Assembly (NCBI RefSeq): GCF_900129245.1
Contig: NZ_FQUT01000010.1
Location: 1 to 64,000, forward strand
Length of the DNA: 64,000 nucleotides
Origin: Chryseobacterium arachidis
GTDB lineage: Bacteria; Bacteroidota; Bacteroidia; Flavobacteriales; Weeksellaceae
Direction of reading: 5' to 3'
A model generated the notes under the pieces. That model did not search any database. It saw only the letters and a list, made by a program, of their open reading frames with translations, and was not told where the DNA came from. The position numbers and the translations under genes are program-made. Of the stretch, positions 16,032-25,370 are shown piece after piece; position 1 is the stretch's first letter, and each line of letters starts with the position of its first letter.

Positions 16032-16660
16032 CTTGGTCGCTCTGAATACGGCAGAGACTCTATTTTTCCCGCACTTATAGCTTTAATTAATTTCGTTCTT
16101 TACAATCAGTACTTATTTCTAAGATTATTAATCTCAAAAACTTTTCGATCTTTTAGCGGTCTTACTTTAAAAATTTCTATGAACTTTTCTGAATATTTTT
16201 CAAAAGAAAAACCGGAAAAAAGAAAGCAGATAATCTTATAGGGCAATAGAAAAAGTCAAAAGGAAACGGAATAATTGGAGGGTACCTTTAGGGAGGAAAT
16301 CGTTTATGCCGTAGTCTTTTGACTGGATTAAGCAAGGGCTGAACTATATACCTTAGCTGCCTTTTTACCGGTTTATTGAGAAAATATTTTTATCTATAAT
16401 AATTTAGCATTGGCTAAAAGCACAACTGAAATTTATCCTACTAGATTCTACACGCCTTTTACTGAAAATTTAAACCTATAAGAAAAGCCGCTCGTTTTTC
16501 GGTTAACATAAGGTTTTTGGAAATTGCTAATTGTAAGGTCGGCCAACAATGGACATTAATATCCATAAAAAGCAATTTTTTGTTATTACAATGTCAATAA
16601 TTATAATTTAAGTCAGAATAAAAATGAATACTGCCGTTATCTCTATAAACACATAAATTT
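16032..16660. other. Non-coding stretch within the element
   Basis: 629 bp between the RadC-like gene and a small ORF. No open frame, tRNA, or long repeat is evident to me. A G-rich patch (16277-16302) stands out against the AT-rich surroundings, but I find no convincing hairpin or terminator in it. Confidence 0.35.
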
Positions 16661-16885
16661 ATGAAGAGAAATCACCATATAAAGACAAGAAAGAGTACTT
16701 CTATTACTAAAGAATTACCACAATCTTTATATCGGTACAATGGTATTCAAAAGCTTTCATTCGAAAAATCAAAAAAAATACTTTTAGATTCTGGTTTCAA
16801 ATTAACAGATGAGGAGGTCAAGGAAATCTCCGATATTATGCATAAGATTGCAGAACTTGTAATAAAAGAATTCATTTCTAAATAA
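16661..16885 (+). CDS. Small hypothetical protein upstream of the serine recombinase
   Basis: A 74-residue basic protein beginning 'MKRNHHIKTRKSTSI' with a helical C-terminal half ('LTDEEVKEISDIMHKIAELV'). It is 49 bases before the recombinase ATG and in the same direction, so probably cotranscribed. Its size, charge and position suit a recombination directionality or accessory factor of the serine integrase, but I see no recognised domain, so the function is unknown. Confidence 0.6.
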   Translation: MKRNHHIKTRKSTSITKELPQSLYRYNGIQKLSFEKSKKILLDSGFKLTDEEVKEISDIMHKIAELVIKEFISK

Positions 16886-16934
16886 TTCATATATTGCACT
16901 GGTTACTACCACTTTGAATAAAAACAGAAAGATT

Positions 16935-18542
16935 ATGCAGATAGCAGATTTATACATAAGAGTGTCTACTGATGAACAGGCTGACAAAGGCTATTCTCAA
17001 CGTGATCAGCATGAAAGATTGGAAAGATATTGTCATCAAAACCAAATTACTATTGGACAAGTAATCTTTGAAGATCATTCAGCTAAGAACTTCAATCGCC
17101 CAGAGTGGACTAAATATATCAATTATATCAAAAAAAGAAATCTGAAATCCAACTTAGTTTTATTTACTAAATGGGATCGTTTTAGTAGAAACGCTGGTGA
17201 TGCCTATCAAATGATAAAATTACTGTTGAGTAATAATATTTCACCTCAAGCTATAGAACAACCTTTGGATATGTCTATACCGGAAAACAAAATGATGCTT
17301 GCCATCTATTTAGCTGCACCAGAGGTAGAAAATGATCGAAGAGCACTTAATACTTTCTATGGGATGAGAAGAGCTCAAAAAGAAGGAAGACTGATGGGCA
17401 CCGCGTCTTATGGTTATATTAATAAATGTACTGAAGATGGAAGAAAATATGTGGCCCTAAAAGAACCTGAGGCTTCAAATATGCGGTGGGCATTTAATGA
17501 AATTGCTAAGGGTAAATATACGACCAACCAGATAAGACTTAAAATGAATAAGATGGAAGGCGCAAAAATTAGCAGTACTTCTTTTTACAGAGCAATAAAA
17601 AATCCGGTTTATATTGGTAAAATATATATTAAAGCATACAAAGACGAGGAGGCCTGTATTGTTGAGGCCAATCATGAAAGTCTGATATCAGAAAGCCTAT
17701 TTTATAAAGTGCAAAATGTTTTAAGCGGAAAAACTTTGGCTGAAAGACCTCAAGGTAAAATTATCGCTGCTAGTGAATTTCCACTGAGAGGCTTTTTAAA
17801 ATGTCCACGATGTGGAGGACATATTTCAGGTAGCGGATCTAAGGGCAAGAAAAATGTTTATTATTACTATCACTGCAATTCTAAGTGCGGCTATAGACAT
17901 AGCTCAGACAAGGTTAATTCTGCCTTTGAAAAAGAATTAGTGAAATATGATTACCATGAAAGCATAAATACGTTATTAAAAGAAATAATATTAAGCAATT
18001 TTAAATACATACAGGAAAATATTGATGGAAAGAAAAGGGAACTTTCCGAAGAGATTGTTAATTTAACCAATAGGCTATCTAGCGCTAGAGAAAAGTATCT
18101 CGAAGACAGATTAGATTTTGAGGATTATCAGATTATTAAAAATGAAAGTAAGAAAAAAATTGATGAGCTTGAAATGGAACTTCAGAACCAAAGGCTATCA
18201 CATAAAAATATAGATATTAGAGCAAAGCTTGACCAAGTTCTAAACATTTTGCCAAACCTTTCTCAATTGTACATTAAAGGTGATAATGAGACAAAAAATT
18301 CTATATTGTGTTCGATTTTGGCCGAAAAACTTGAATTTCAAGAAAACGCTTTTCGAACACCCAAATTAAATTCCGCACTGACCCAAATATTACTGATTAA
18401 CAATCAGTTACAAATTAAAAAAAAAGGAAACAGCACTTCTAAAAATGCTGTTTCCCGCAGAGTGACCGCAGAAGGATTCGAACCCTCACCGTTGGAGCCG
18501 AAATCCAAAGTTCTATCCATTAAACTATGCAGCCTTGTTTGA
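16935..18542 (+). CDS. Large serine recombinase (integrase of the element)
   Basis: About 535 residues. An N-terminal resolvase domain starts 'ADLYIRVSTDEQADKGYSQ', where the Ser of RVS is the nucleophile, and continues with 'NLVLFTKWDRFSRNAGDAY'. The central recombinase domain has 'YRAIKNPVYIGKIYIKAY'. A zinc ribbon follows ('LKCPRCGGHISGSGSKGK' with later HC and CGY cysteines), then a coiled coil (residues about 365-430). I start at ATG 16935; a TTG 21 bases upstream is also possible. The last 40 or so codons are read through the tRNA-Arg terminator and the tRNA gene in antisense ('VTAEGFEPSPLEPKSK'), so the natural C-terminus is probably near residue 495 and the stop codon is supplied by host DNA. 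Confidence 0.85.
   Translation: MQIADLYIRVSTDEQADKGYSQRDQHERLERYCHQNQITIGQVIFEDHSAKNFNRPEWTKYINYIKKRNLKSNLVLFTKWDRFSRNAGDAYQMIKLLLSNNISPQAIEQPLDMSIPENKMMLAIYLAAPEVENDRRALNTFYGMRRAQKEGRLMGTASYGYINKCTEDGRKYVALKEPEASNMRWAFNEIAKGKYTTNQIRLKMNKMEGAKISSTSFYRAIKNPVYIGKIYIKAYKDEEACIVEANHESLISESLFYKVQNVLSGKTLAERPQGKIIAASEFPLRGFLKCPRCGGHISGSGSKGKKNVYYYYHCNSKCGYRHSSDKVNSAFEKELVKYDYHESINTLLKEIILSNFKYIQENIDGKKRELSEEIVNLTNRLSSAREKYLEDRLDFEDYQIIKNESKKKIDELEMELQNQRLSHKNIDIRAKLDQVLNILPNLSQLYIKGDNETKNSILCSILAEKLEFQENAFRTPKLNSALTQILLINNQLQIKKKGNSTSKNAVSRRVTAEGFEPSPLEPKSKVLSIKLCSLV
18417..18455 (-). terminator. Rho-independent terminator of tRNA-Arg
   Basis: GGAAACAGCA (18426-18435) and TGCTGTTTCC (18446-18455) form a perfect 10-bp stem with a 10-base loop, 7 bases beyond the tRNA 3' end on the minus strand. 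Nine T follow on that strand (18425-18417). It lies inside the reading frame of the recombinase. Confidence 0.85.
18463..18534 (-). tRNA. tRNA-Arg (anticodon TCG)
   Basis: The reverse complement folds as a complete cloverleaf. The acceptor is GGCTGCA with TGCGGTC. The D arm lies in GTTTAATGGATAGAAC. The anticodon stem TTGGA/TCCAA holds the loop TTTCGGC (anticodon TCG). The T arm is GAGGG-TTCGAAT-CCTTC. The discriminator is A and CCA is not encoded, as usual in this phylum. The gene is intact despite the neighbouring element, and it is followed by its own terminator (18417-18455). Confidence 0.92.
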
Positions 18543-18548
18543 GTTGTA

Positions 18549-18600
18549 GGTTTGAGAGTTTTAGGGCTAATAAACGTTTACACACTAAAATTCTCAAACC
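18549..18600. repeat. Inverted repeat between tRNA-Arg and the outer-membrane gene
   Basis: GGTTTGAGAGTTTTAG (18549-18564) is matched inverted at 18585-18600 with one mismatch; the following CCTAAGACTCTAAAAC continues the same theme. There is no T run, so it is not an ordinary terminator. The internally repetitive TTTGAGAnTTTTAGGG pattern looks like a dispersed intergenic palindrome. Confidence 0.5.
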
Positions 18601-18608
18601 CTAAGACT

Positions 18609-20372
18609 CTAAAACGTGATCTTCACACCACCCAAAATCTGTGCACCCAGAACTTTGTATCCTTTGTACGTCTGATATTTTGAGCTCAGAAGATTGTTTC
18701 CGAGTGCGAAAATACTGAAATTTTTGTGAATTTTATACTCTGCCGAAAGATTTAAGTCTGCATACCCTCCTACTTTATCATTCGTATCTTCTGTAGACTG
18801 ATACATCATCGGACTTCCAACTCCCTCAATAGCAAACGAATTCGTCGTTCTGTCGCTTGCAAAAATACCTTTAAAACCCAACAATAATTTTTGGTCAAGC
18901 ATGGTATATTTTGCACCGATTGTAGCCGTTAACAGAGGTACATTGTAGATATCTTCGTAATTTTTAAGATCAAACTTGGTAAATTTAACCTCGGTATCCA
19001 GGACAAGATTTGCCAACGGGAAATACTGTAAACTTCCTTTAATATCACTTACATTTCCATCATCATAAATGGCAGAAAAAGTATTGGCGAAATTATAAGC
19101 GGAACGGTTTAAAGTATAATTGTTATCGAAGATACTGTTTGCCTTGAAGAACATAATATCCCTCATTTTACCGTAACCTGCAGAAACATCATACTTAAAA
19201 GTCTCATCGATATCCCCTCTTAAACCGGCATAAAAATGATATTTCGTTTCCGTTGGTCTCAGATACTGATCAGCTACAATGAAGGGATTCTGCTGCAGTA
19301 AATCTGCGTAAGTATTTAATTTTAAACCTCCGTCTACTCCACCGTAAAATTTAAATTCATTAGCCGCCGCATATTGAAATTCTGCCTGTGGGAACCAATA
19401 GGTCTTATTATTTTTCATCTGATCAGCCATCAGATCGTTTTGATTTTTCGAATTCAAAAATGCAAATGACGAACCCAGCATCAAATAAGATTCTCCTTTT
19501 CTGAATGTCACTTTCGGAGCCAGACTCATATTCACAAAGTTGGATGTATTTTGATCCCTGATGGCAAATTCACTTTTAACAGCTTCTAAGCCAACTCCCA
19601 AATCAGCATTTAAATTAATTCCGGATTTTCCTATTTCCACTGCATGTTTTGACAAATTCGCCAATATCGAAACCTGATTTTCCTGAGCATCAAAATGATC
19701 CTTTAAGAATGAAGATTTTACACGTACATCATTCAAAATTTCATTGGAATAGAAATCGTAATAACCGTTTACCTTAAACTGATTTACTCTTTGATCCAAA
19801 TCCACATCTCCGGGTTGCAAAGCATAAATACCGTAGTAATTATAGCTGTTTAGGCCATACTCAGCATTTAAATTAAACTTGCCTTTATCTCCATAAGAGT
19901 TTAAAAAAGCGCCCAATGTCGTCGAGCTTTGTTTGGAATCCCAAACATATTCTTTTTTCAGACCCTGGGTTGAAAGAAAATGCACGTCTGCTCCTACTTC
20001 AATTTTATTTTGAAGTGTTTTTGATATGTTCATATCCCCCAAAATCTTCCCGTAATTCCCCATTCCGAATTGCACGTAATTATTCTGAGCCGAACCTTCA
20101 AATTTCGGAGTTACGTCCTGTCCCTGAATCGTTGATGTTTTGAAATCTGAAACCGCAGGAACATCTGTAATATTGTATTGTACAGGATTCTGAGATTTCT
20201 CTTCAGGCGGATAATTCTTAATAGTTTCCACTGAAGTTTTCTTCTTTTCGATCTTTTTTACTTCCGGTTCTCTTTTTTTATTAAGAATCAGCTTTTCTTC
20301 TTTGATCTGGGAAAACGCTACCGACGAAATCCCTAAAAATATGATGGATAATAATTGAATTCTTTTGTTCAT
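18609..20372 (-). CDS. Outer-membrane beta-barrel protein (TonB-receptor-like barrel without plug)
   Basis: About 587 residues from the ATG at 20372, which gives a clean signal peptide ('MNKRIQLLSIIFLGISSVAF', cleavage after Ser or Gln). A Lys-rich linker follows, then a long run of alternating aromatic and polar strands ('LMLGSSFAFLNSKNQNDLM', 'YHFYAGLRGDIDETFKYDV'). The end 'GAQILGGVKITF' finishes in Phe, as barrels recognised by BAM do. No plug domain or TonB box is clear. It is the second gene of an apparent operon, 89 bases after the TPR gene, and the pair is commonly adjacent in flavobacteria. Substrate unknown. Confidence 0.75.
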   Translation of the reverse strand: MNKRIQLLSIIFLGISSVAFSQIKEEKLILNKKREPEVKKIEKKKTSVETIKNYPPEEKSQNPVQYNITDVPAVSDFKTSTIQGQDVTPKFEGSAQNNYVQFGMGNYGKILGDMNISKTLQNKIEVGADVHFLSTQGLKKEYVWDSKQSSTTLGAFLNSYGDKGKFNLNAEYGLNSYNYYGIYALQPGDVDLDQRVNQFKVNGYYDFYSNEILNDVRVKSSFLKDHFDAQENQVSILANLSKHAVEIGKSGINLNADLGVGLEAVKSEFAIRDQNTSNFVNMSLAPKVTFRKGESYLMLGSSFAFLNSKNQNDLMADQMKNNKTYWFPQAEFQYAAANEFKFYGGVDGGLKLNTYADLLQQNPFIVADQYLRPTETKYHFYAGLRGDIDETFKYDVSAGYGKMRDIMFFKANSIFDNNYTLNRSAYNFANTFSAIYDDGNVSDIKGSLQYFPLANLVLDTEVKFTKFDLKNYEDIYNVPLLTATIGAKYTMLDQKLLLGFKGIFASDRTTNSFAIEGVGSPMMYQSTEDTNDKVGGYADLNLSAEYKIHKNFSIFALGNNLLSSKYQTYKGYKVLGAQILGGVKITF

Positions 20373-20387
20373 TTTTTTATAGGTATT

Positions 20388-20461
20388 AATGTATAATGTC
20401 GGATGTATCATGTATTTTACTACATTTTACTTTTTACATTCTACGTTGTACATTCTATACT
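20388..20461. repeat. TACATT-rich low-complexity linker
   Basis: The spacer between the TPR and barrel genes consists largely of degenerate tandem units of the type TTTACATTnTAC (for example ATTTTACTACATTTTAC and TTTACATTCTACGTTGTAC). It has no gene. It may be a decayed tandem repeat and does not look like a terminator, so the two genes can be cotranscribed through it. Confidence 0.4.
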
Positions 20462-23425
20462 TTACTTTTTAATCTGCTTTTTAACCTCCTTCGCTTCCGC
20501 TACAATCTCAGGGAAATCCTTATAATTTTCAATGATCTGGTCACAAGTATAACTTGCCTGATAATTATCTTTTAAACCAACGTAATTCTTCGCCATTAAG
20601 ACCAGTGCTTTAGCGCCCCAATATTCCTCTGAAGCATAATTATTAGCCAGTTTGAAGATCGTTTCATTAGAAGATTTGAATGATTTAGCTTTATTCTGAT
20701 AGAAAGCTTTTGCATAAATTGCTTCCGCCGCCACTTCCGTATTGGATGATTTTTCAAGAGAAGCATAAGCAGTCTGGGCATCTTTATCTTTCCCTGAATT
20801 CATTAAGCTTCTCGCCTTGATCACTTTGGCAGTTTCAATAACGGCAGCCGAGTTTTTAGTGTTGGCAATAACCGCATCCGCAAGTTTTTCTGCCTGTGCA
20901 AAATTCTTTTCCTCAGCATACAATTTCATTAATTCTACATTCGCATAATTTTTAACATTTACGTTTGAAGAATTTTTGATGTTTTCCAAATATTTTCTAG
21001 CCTCCGCATTGTCTCCCTGAGCAATGTAAATCTGTGCCAAACGGGTTTGCGCATCATCCTGATAATCGTTCTGAACATTCGCAACTTCCTGTAAAACAAG
21101 CAGTGCCTTTGTTGTGTTTTTGGTCTGGTAATAACTTTCGCCTAATTCATATTTGGCCTGATAAAGTCCTTCCCCAGTCGGATTTTGCGTTAAATATTTT
21201 TCGTAGTAAGAAATGGCATTCTTGTAATCCTTCTTCGTGAAATACTGTTTCGCCGTTGAAAGGTTAATCTCATCAATTTCAGAAGCATCTACATTTACCC
21301 CGATATTTTTAGCAAAACTTTCATATCCTGAAACATCTCCGTTTTTCGTAAAGATCGGTTTTGCCGCTTGAACGATTTTTTCTGCATAAGCCGTATTTTT
21401 GTACTGCTCTCCTAAAATTCTCAATTCAGATAACGCTTTATCGCTTTGATTCTGATCGATATAATTCTGCGCTCTGTAAATTGAAGCATTGGCTACCAAA
21501 TCTTTATCTGATGAAGTTTTAATGACTTTATTAAAGAAATCATTAGAATTATTAAAATCATCCTGAGCCGCATACGCCGTTCCTATTTCGTACTGAGCAT
21601 CATCATAGTAATCAGATCCCGGATATTTTGATAAAAGATTTTTAAGGTTGGTAATTTTTGCCTGAGTATCTCCTTTAAATCCTAAAGCCATTGCTTTTTG
21701 GTATAAAGTATAATCCGTTGCATCCTCGTTTTTATCATAAATCGCAATCGCTTCGTTCAGATTATTATTGGCATAATTAATATCTGCCAGGCGAAGTTCC
21801 GCATCGTTTTTAAACTCAGTTTTCGGATTTTTTAAATACTGTGTAAAATACTGTTCCGCCTGATCGAATTTTTTAGATTTAAAATAAGCATATCCTAAAT
21901 CATAAGGCAATTGTTGTTTTTCAGGGAAAGTTTCATTCAACAGTTTTTCATAACGTACAATTGCAGATGGATAATTTCCTTTCTGATAATACACCTGGCC
22001 CAGCCAATATAAAGCTCTGTTATTGAATTCTTTATTAATATTAAACCCTAAACTTCTTAAGAAATACTGTTCCGCTTCATCATAATTCCCTTTATTGAAT
22101 TCCTCTGTTCCCAATAAATAAGAAACTTCCTGATCAATTTTATCGATCTCCGGCGTTGAATTCTGCAGTCTGTCGATTGCATTCAACGTTTCTTTATAAT
22201 TTCCCGAATACAGATAAGATTTCACCAAAAGAGACCTCATTTCAGAAGCATTGCTAGCATTCTGATTTTCATTGATGTATTTTTGGATAACATTGGATGC
22301 ATTTTCAAACGGGTTACCAATGTCGTAACTCAGTTTTGCGTACTGTTCATGCGCCAGTTTTTTCACCTTAGCATCATAATCCATCTGGTAAGACGAACGG
22401 AATGCCGAAAGTGCTTCCTGCTTTTTGCCCACCGCCAAATAAGCATTTCCAAGCTGATAATAAGCATTCTGAGCTAATGCAGAATTGCTGTTCAACAATT
22501 GGTTGTAGTAAGAAACCGCTTCATCGTATTTTTTAAGCTGAGCAGCAACAAATCCCATTTCATACAAATCATTTTCAGACGGATTCTGCTGAACGCTTAA
22601 ATAATCTTTCAAATGAGGATATGCCGAAGTATAATCATTTTTCATGAAATAGCTCTCCCCAATAATCTTGTGTACTTCCGCCTTGTAAGAATCTGAAATA
22701 TCTTCGTTAAGCAAAGCTGTTCCTTCTGTTATCGCCTTGTCATAATCCTTATCGTTGTAATACATCTGAACATAGTAAGGACGCACCAATTTCGAATACT
22801 TTGGCTGATCTTTTACCGAATCAAAATAACGGAACGCCTTATCATTCTGTCTGTTGGAATAATACAAATGTCCCAACATATAAGCAATATCGCCTTTCTG
22901 GGATTCGTCTACCGTTTTATATGCCTCTTCTAAAGCATCTGTTGCCCCTTTAGAATCGCCCATCATGAATTTGGCGTATCCCAATTTCAGAATGTACTGT
23001 GTATTTTCTTCTTTTGAAAGCTGATACTGGTTCACCTTTTTCAAGGTTTCCAATGCTTTCGGGAAATCTTTTTTCGCCAGATAATAATCAGCCAGCGGTA
23101 AGTTTGCCTGCGCAAAATAAGCAGAATTCGGATATTCTTTCATGAAAGCCGTTAATCCTTCTTCCGCATGATTTTTCTGAAGAATCACCCCGATCACATT
23201 ATCAAAAAACTGCGCAGCTTCTTTCCTCGACCTCGACAAATTCTGATTATAGAAATACTGTCTGGCATATTCGTATTGGGAAGCATTGTATATTTTGGTC
23301 TGATAAAGATTTTCAGCTAAATTGAATCTGTAGTTTTCTTGTTGGGTAAAGTACTGAGACTGCTGGGCATCGGAGATTCCGAAATACATGACAGCAACCG
23401 CTAAAAGTATTTTTTTTGATTTCAT
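20462..23425 (-). CDS. Exported tetratricopeptide-repeat protein
   Basis: 987 residues: signal peptide 'MKSKKILLAVAVMYFGISDA' followed by TPR-type helix pairs to the end, about 20 or more (for example 'AYFKSKKFDQAEQYFTQYL', 'YKNAISYYEKYLTQNPTG'). Without a lipobox Cys it is probably a soluble periplasmic protein that scaffolds other envelope proteins. The gene begins a two-gene unit with the barrel protein. Gliding/T9SS proteins such as SprE are also TPR-rich but are lipoproteins, so I do not assign that name. Function unknown. Confidence 0.8.
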   Translation of the reverse strand: MKSKKILLAVAVMYFGISDAQQSQYFTQQENYRFNLAENLYQTKIYNASQYEYARQYFYNQNLSRSRKEAAQFFDNVIGVILQKNHAEEGLTAFMKEYPNSAYFAQANLPLADYYLAKKDFPKALETLKKVNQYQLSKEENTQYILKLGYAKFMMGDSKGATDALEEAYKTVDESQKGDIAYMLGHLYYSNRQNDKAFRYFDSVKDQPKYSKLVRPYYVQMYYNDKDYDKAITEGTALLNEDISDSYKAEVHKIIGESYFMKNDYTSAYPHLKDYLSVQQNPSENDLYEMGFVAAQLKKYDEAVSYYNQLLNSNSALAQNAYYQLGNAYLAVGKKQEALSAFRSSYQMDYDAKVKKLAHEQYAKLSYDIGNPFENASNVIQKYINENQNASNASEMRSLLVKSYLYSGNYKETLNAIDRLQNSTPEIDKIDQEVSYLLGTEEFNKGNYDEAEQYFLRSLGFNINKEFNNRALYWLGQVYYQKGNYPSAIVRYEKLLNETFPEKQQLPYDLGYAYFKSKKFDQAEQYFTQYLKNPKTEFKNDAELRLADINYANNNLNEAIAIYDKNEDATDYTLYQKAMALGFKGDTQAKITNLKNLLSKYPGSDYYDDAQYEIGTAYAAQDDFNNSNDFFNKVIKTSSDKDLVANASIYRAQNYIDQNQSDKALSELRILGEQYKNTAYAEKIVQAAKPIFTKNGDVSGYESFAKNIGVNVDASEIDEINLSTAKQYFTKKDYKNAISYYEKYLTQNPTGEGLYQAKYELGESYYQTKNTTKALLVLQEVANVQNDYQDDAQTRLAQIYIAQGDNAEARKYLENIKNSSNVNVKNYANVELMKLYAEEKNFAQAEKLADAVIANTKNSAAVIETAKVIKARSLMNSGKDKDAQTAYASLEKSSNTEVAAEAIYAKAFYQNKAKSFKSSNETIFKLANNYASEEYWGAKALVLMAKNYVGLKDNYQASYTCDQIIENYKDFPEIVAEAKEVKKQIKK

Positions 23426-23675
23426 TAATTTTAAATTTTAAAATGAAAAAGCCTGATAATCAAGGCTAATATTTAAAATTACGGGAAATATTTATCCACA
23501 ATTTATCAACGAAAATATTGAAAAGATATTGTATAAACAAGCCTTTTAACACATTGTTAATAACTCAATATTTTTTTAAGACTTCTTAACTTTTCTATAA
23601 GAAACCTTAAGAAAATAAAAATTATTTAAGAGAAATAATTACATTTGCTTTTTTCAAAATCAAATATAGTATTGA

Positions 23676-25346
23676 ATGAGTCAACTTTTTAGAAGAAAAA
23701 TCTATTCAGATTCAGATACATCCACCAGTTTACTGCGAGTTTTGGGTGTTTGGGACATCGTATTTTTTGGTATTGCGGCGATTATAGGTGCAGGAAGTTT
23801 CAGCAGTTTGGGAGAAGCCGTTTTCAGAGGAGGTCCCGGAGTGATCTTACTATATTTAATCTGTGGTTTTGCCTGCGGTTTTACAGCTTTATGCTATGCC
23901 GAATTTGCCAGCAGAATTCCAACTGCAGGTTCTGCTTACACTTACGCTTATGCCAGTTTCGGAGAATTAATCGCATGGATTATCGGATGGGCTTTGATTA
24001 TGGAATATTCTTTCGGAAATATTTACGTAGCCTTTTCATGGTCTGATTATTTCACCAGCTTCCTGCATCGTTTAGGGATGCATATTCCTGATTATCTGAC
24101 CTGTAGTTATACCGAAGCTCAGAAAGCATTTCTGAACGGCTCTGAAAATAAGGAACTGCTGAATGCATGGCAAACAGCACCTTTATTAGGAAGTTTAAAA
24201 TTTATCGTTGATGTTCCTGCATTGGTTATCAACGGATTGATTACATGGCTTTGCTATGTAGGTGTAAAAGAAAGTAAAAACTTCAACAATTCATTGGTTA
24301 TCCTGAAATTGGCCGTCATTGTTTTGGTAATTCTGGTAGGTTTTGCTTATATCAATACAGAAAACTGGACCCCGATAAGCCCTGAAACCGGAACTCCTTC
24401 TTTCATGCCGAATGGCTTTGTAGGAGTAATGAGCGCTGTTTCCGGAGTTTTCTTTGCTTACATTGGTTTTGATGCGTTAAGCGTACTTTCGGAAGAAACA
24501 AAAGACCCACAAAAAACCTTACCAAAAGGGATGATTATTTCTTTGGTACTGTGTACCTTCATTTATATTGCATTAACCTTGGTCTTAACCGGAATGGTTG
24601 ATTATAAGAAGTTTGACGGTGTGGGAGATCCTCTATCCTTTATCTTTGAAAAAGGAAATGCCAATGTTGCATGGATGGAACTTACTGTTTCTTTCATCGC
24701 TATTGTTGCCATCACTACGGTTCTTTTAGTCTTCCAGATGGGGCAGCCAAGAATCTGGTACGCCATGAGCCGGGACGGACTGATGCCTCAGAGATTTCAG
24801 AAAGTTCACCCCAAATATAAAACGCCATCTTTTGCTACGATTGTAACTGGTATTGTGGTGGGAGTTCCTATTTTATTTACGGATAAAACTTTCATCCTGG
24901 ATTTTACCAGCATTGGGACTATTTTCGCATTTGTATTGGTTTGCGCAGGGGTTTTAATGCTTCCTGCAAAAGAGAAAATCAAAGGAAGATTTCATTTGCC
25001 TTATGTGAATGGGAAGTTTATTTTTCCTACCATTTTTATAGGAAGTTTGGTATTTTTCTATACCTGGCAGCCTGATTTTTTTGAACATCTAATGAATTGG
25101 AGCGATCCTAAAGAAGGGGAATTCAGAGCATCTATTTTCTTCTTTATCCTGATTAATTTAGTGCTTTGTGTATGGACTTTCGTTAAAAATCTTTCGTTAA
25201 TCCCATTGATCGGTTTAAGTTCATGCCTATATCTTCTTACCGGAATGAGCCATGAAAACTGGTTCTGGTTCGGGCTGTGGTTCGCTATAGGTTTGGTTAT
25301 TTATTTCTGCTACGGATATAAAAACAGCAAGTTGGGTAAAGCATAA
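23676..25346 (+). CDS. APC-family amino acid permease
   Basis: A 556-residue polytopic membrane protein with about 12-14 hydrophobic helices. The start 'LLRVLGVWDIVFFGIAAIIG' leading into 'AGSFSSLGEAVFRGGPGVI' is the APC helix 1 signature, where the unwound G-x-G region binds the substrate. 'GVFFAYIGFDALSVLSEETK' (helix 6 and after) is equally typical of the cationic-amino-acid/YfnA-type branch. A box TACATTTG lies at 23640-23647 in a good -7 position. A terminator follows at 25371. Import of amino acids by cation symport is expected; specificity cannot be told. Confidence 0.9.
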   Translation: MSQLFRRKIYSDSDTSTSLLRVLGVWDIVFFGIAAIIGAGSFSSLGEAVFRGGPGVILLYLICGFACGFTALCYAEFASRIPTAGSAYTYAYASFGELIAWIIGWALIMEYSFGNIYVAFSWSDYFTSFLHRLGMHIPDYLTCSYTEAQKAFLNGSENKELLNAWQTAPLLGSLKFIVDVPALVINGLITWLCYVGVKESKNFNNSLVILKLAVIVLVILVGFAYINTENWTPISPETGTPSFMPNGFVGVMSAVSGVFFAYIGFDALSVLSEETKDPQKTLPKGMIISLVLCTFIYIALTLVLTGMVDYKKFDGVGDPLSFIFEKGNANVAWMELTVSFIAIVAITTVLLVFQMGQPRIWYAMSRDGLMPQRFQKVHPKYKTPSFATIVTGIVVGVPILFTDKTFILDFTSIGTIFAFVLVCAGVLMLPAKEKIKGRFHLPYVNGKFIFPTIFIGSLVFFYTWQPDFFEHLMNWSDPKEGEFRASIFFFILINLVLCVWTFVKNLSLIPLIGLSSCLYLLTGMSHENWFWFGLWFAIGLVIYFCYGYKNSKLGKA

Positions 25347-25370
25347 TTTTCAATACCATATAAAACTTAA

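Larger units (their letters stand above)
908..18416. mobile_element. Bacteroidetes-type integrative conjugative element, probably defective
   Basis: The interval carries relaxase and accessory genes, a candidate oriT, traA-like partition genes, traE-traN, cargo (SH3-MBL hydrolase, RadC-like) and a large serine recombinase beside tRNA-Arg. This is the gene order of CTnDOT-like elements. The outer limits are approximate: the left edge is between 905 and 1230, the right edge is between the conserved part of the recombinase and the tRNA terminator. A coupling protein and traO, traP and traQ are not seen, and traL is frameshifted. Self-transfer is therefore doubtful, although mobilisation by a helper element is possible. 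Confidence 0.75.

Noticed and set aside
1000..18418. Direct repeat CAAATTAA at 1000-1007 and 18411-18418 as attachment-site core
   Set aside because: The 8-mer is AT-rich and expected by chance in this genome; it is also repeated at 18362. Positions fit the edges of the element but I cannot separate this from coincidence.
20462..23425. Identification of the TPR protein as SprE/PorW of the type IX secretion system
   Set aside because: SprE is a lipoprotein and this protein has a Sec signal without a lipobox Cys; only the repeat class is shared.
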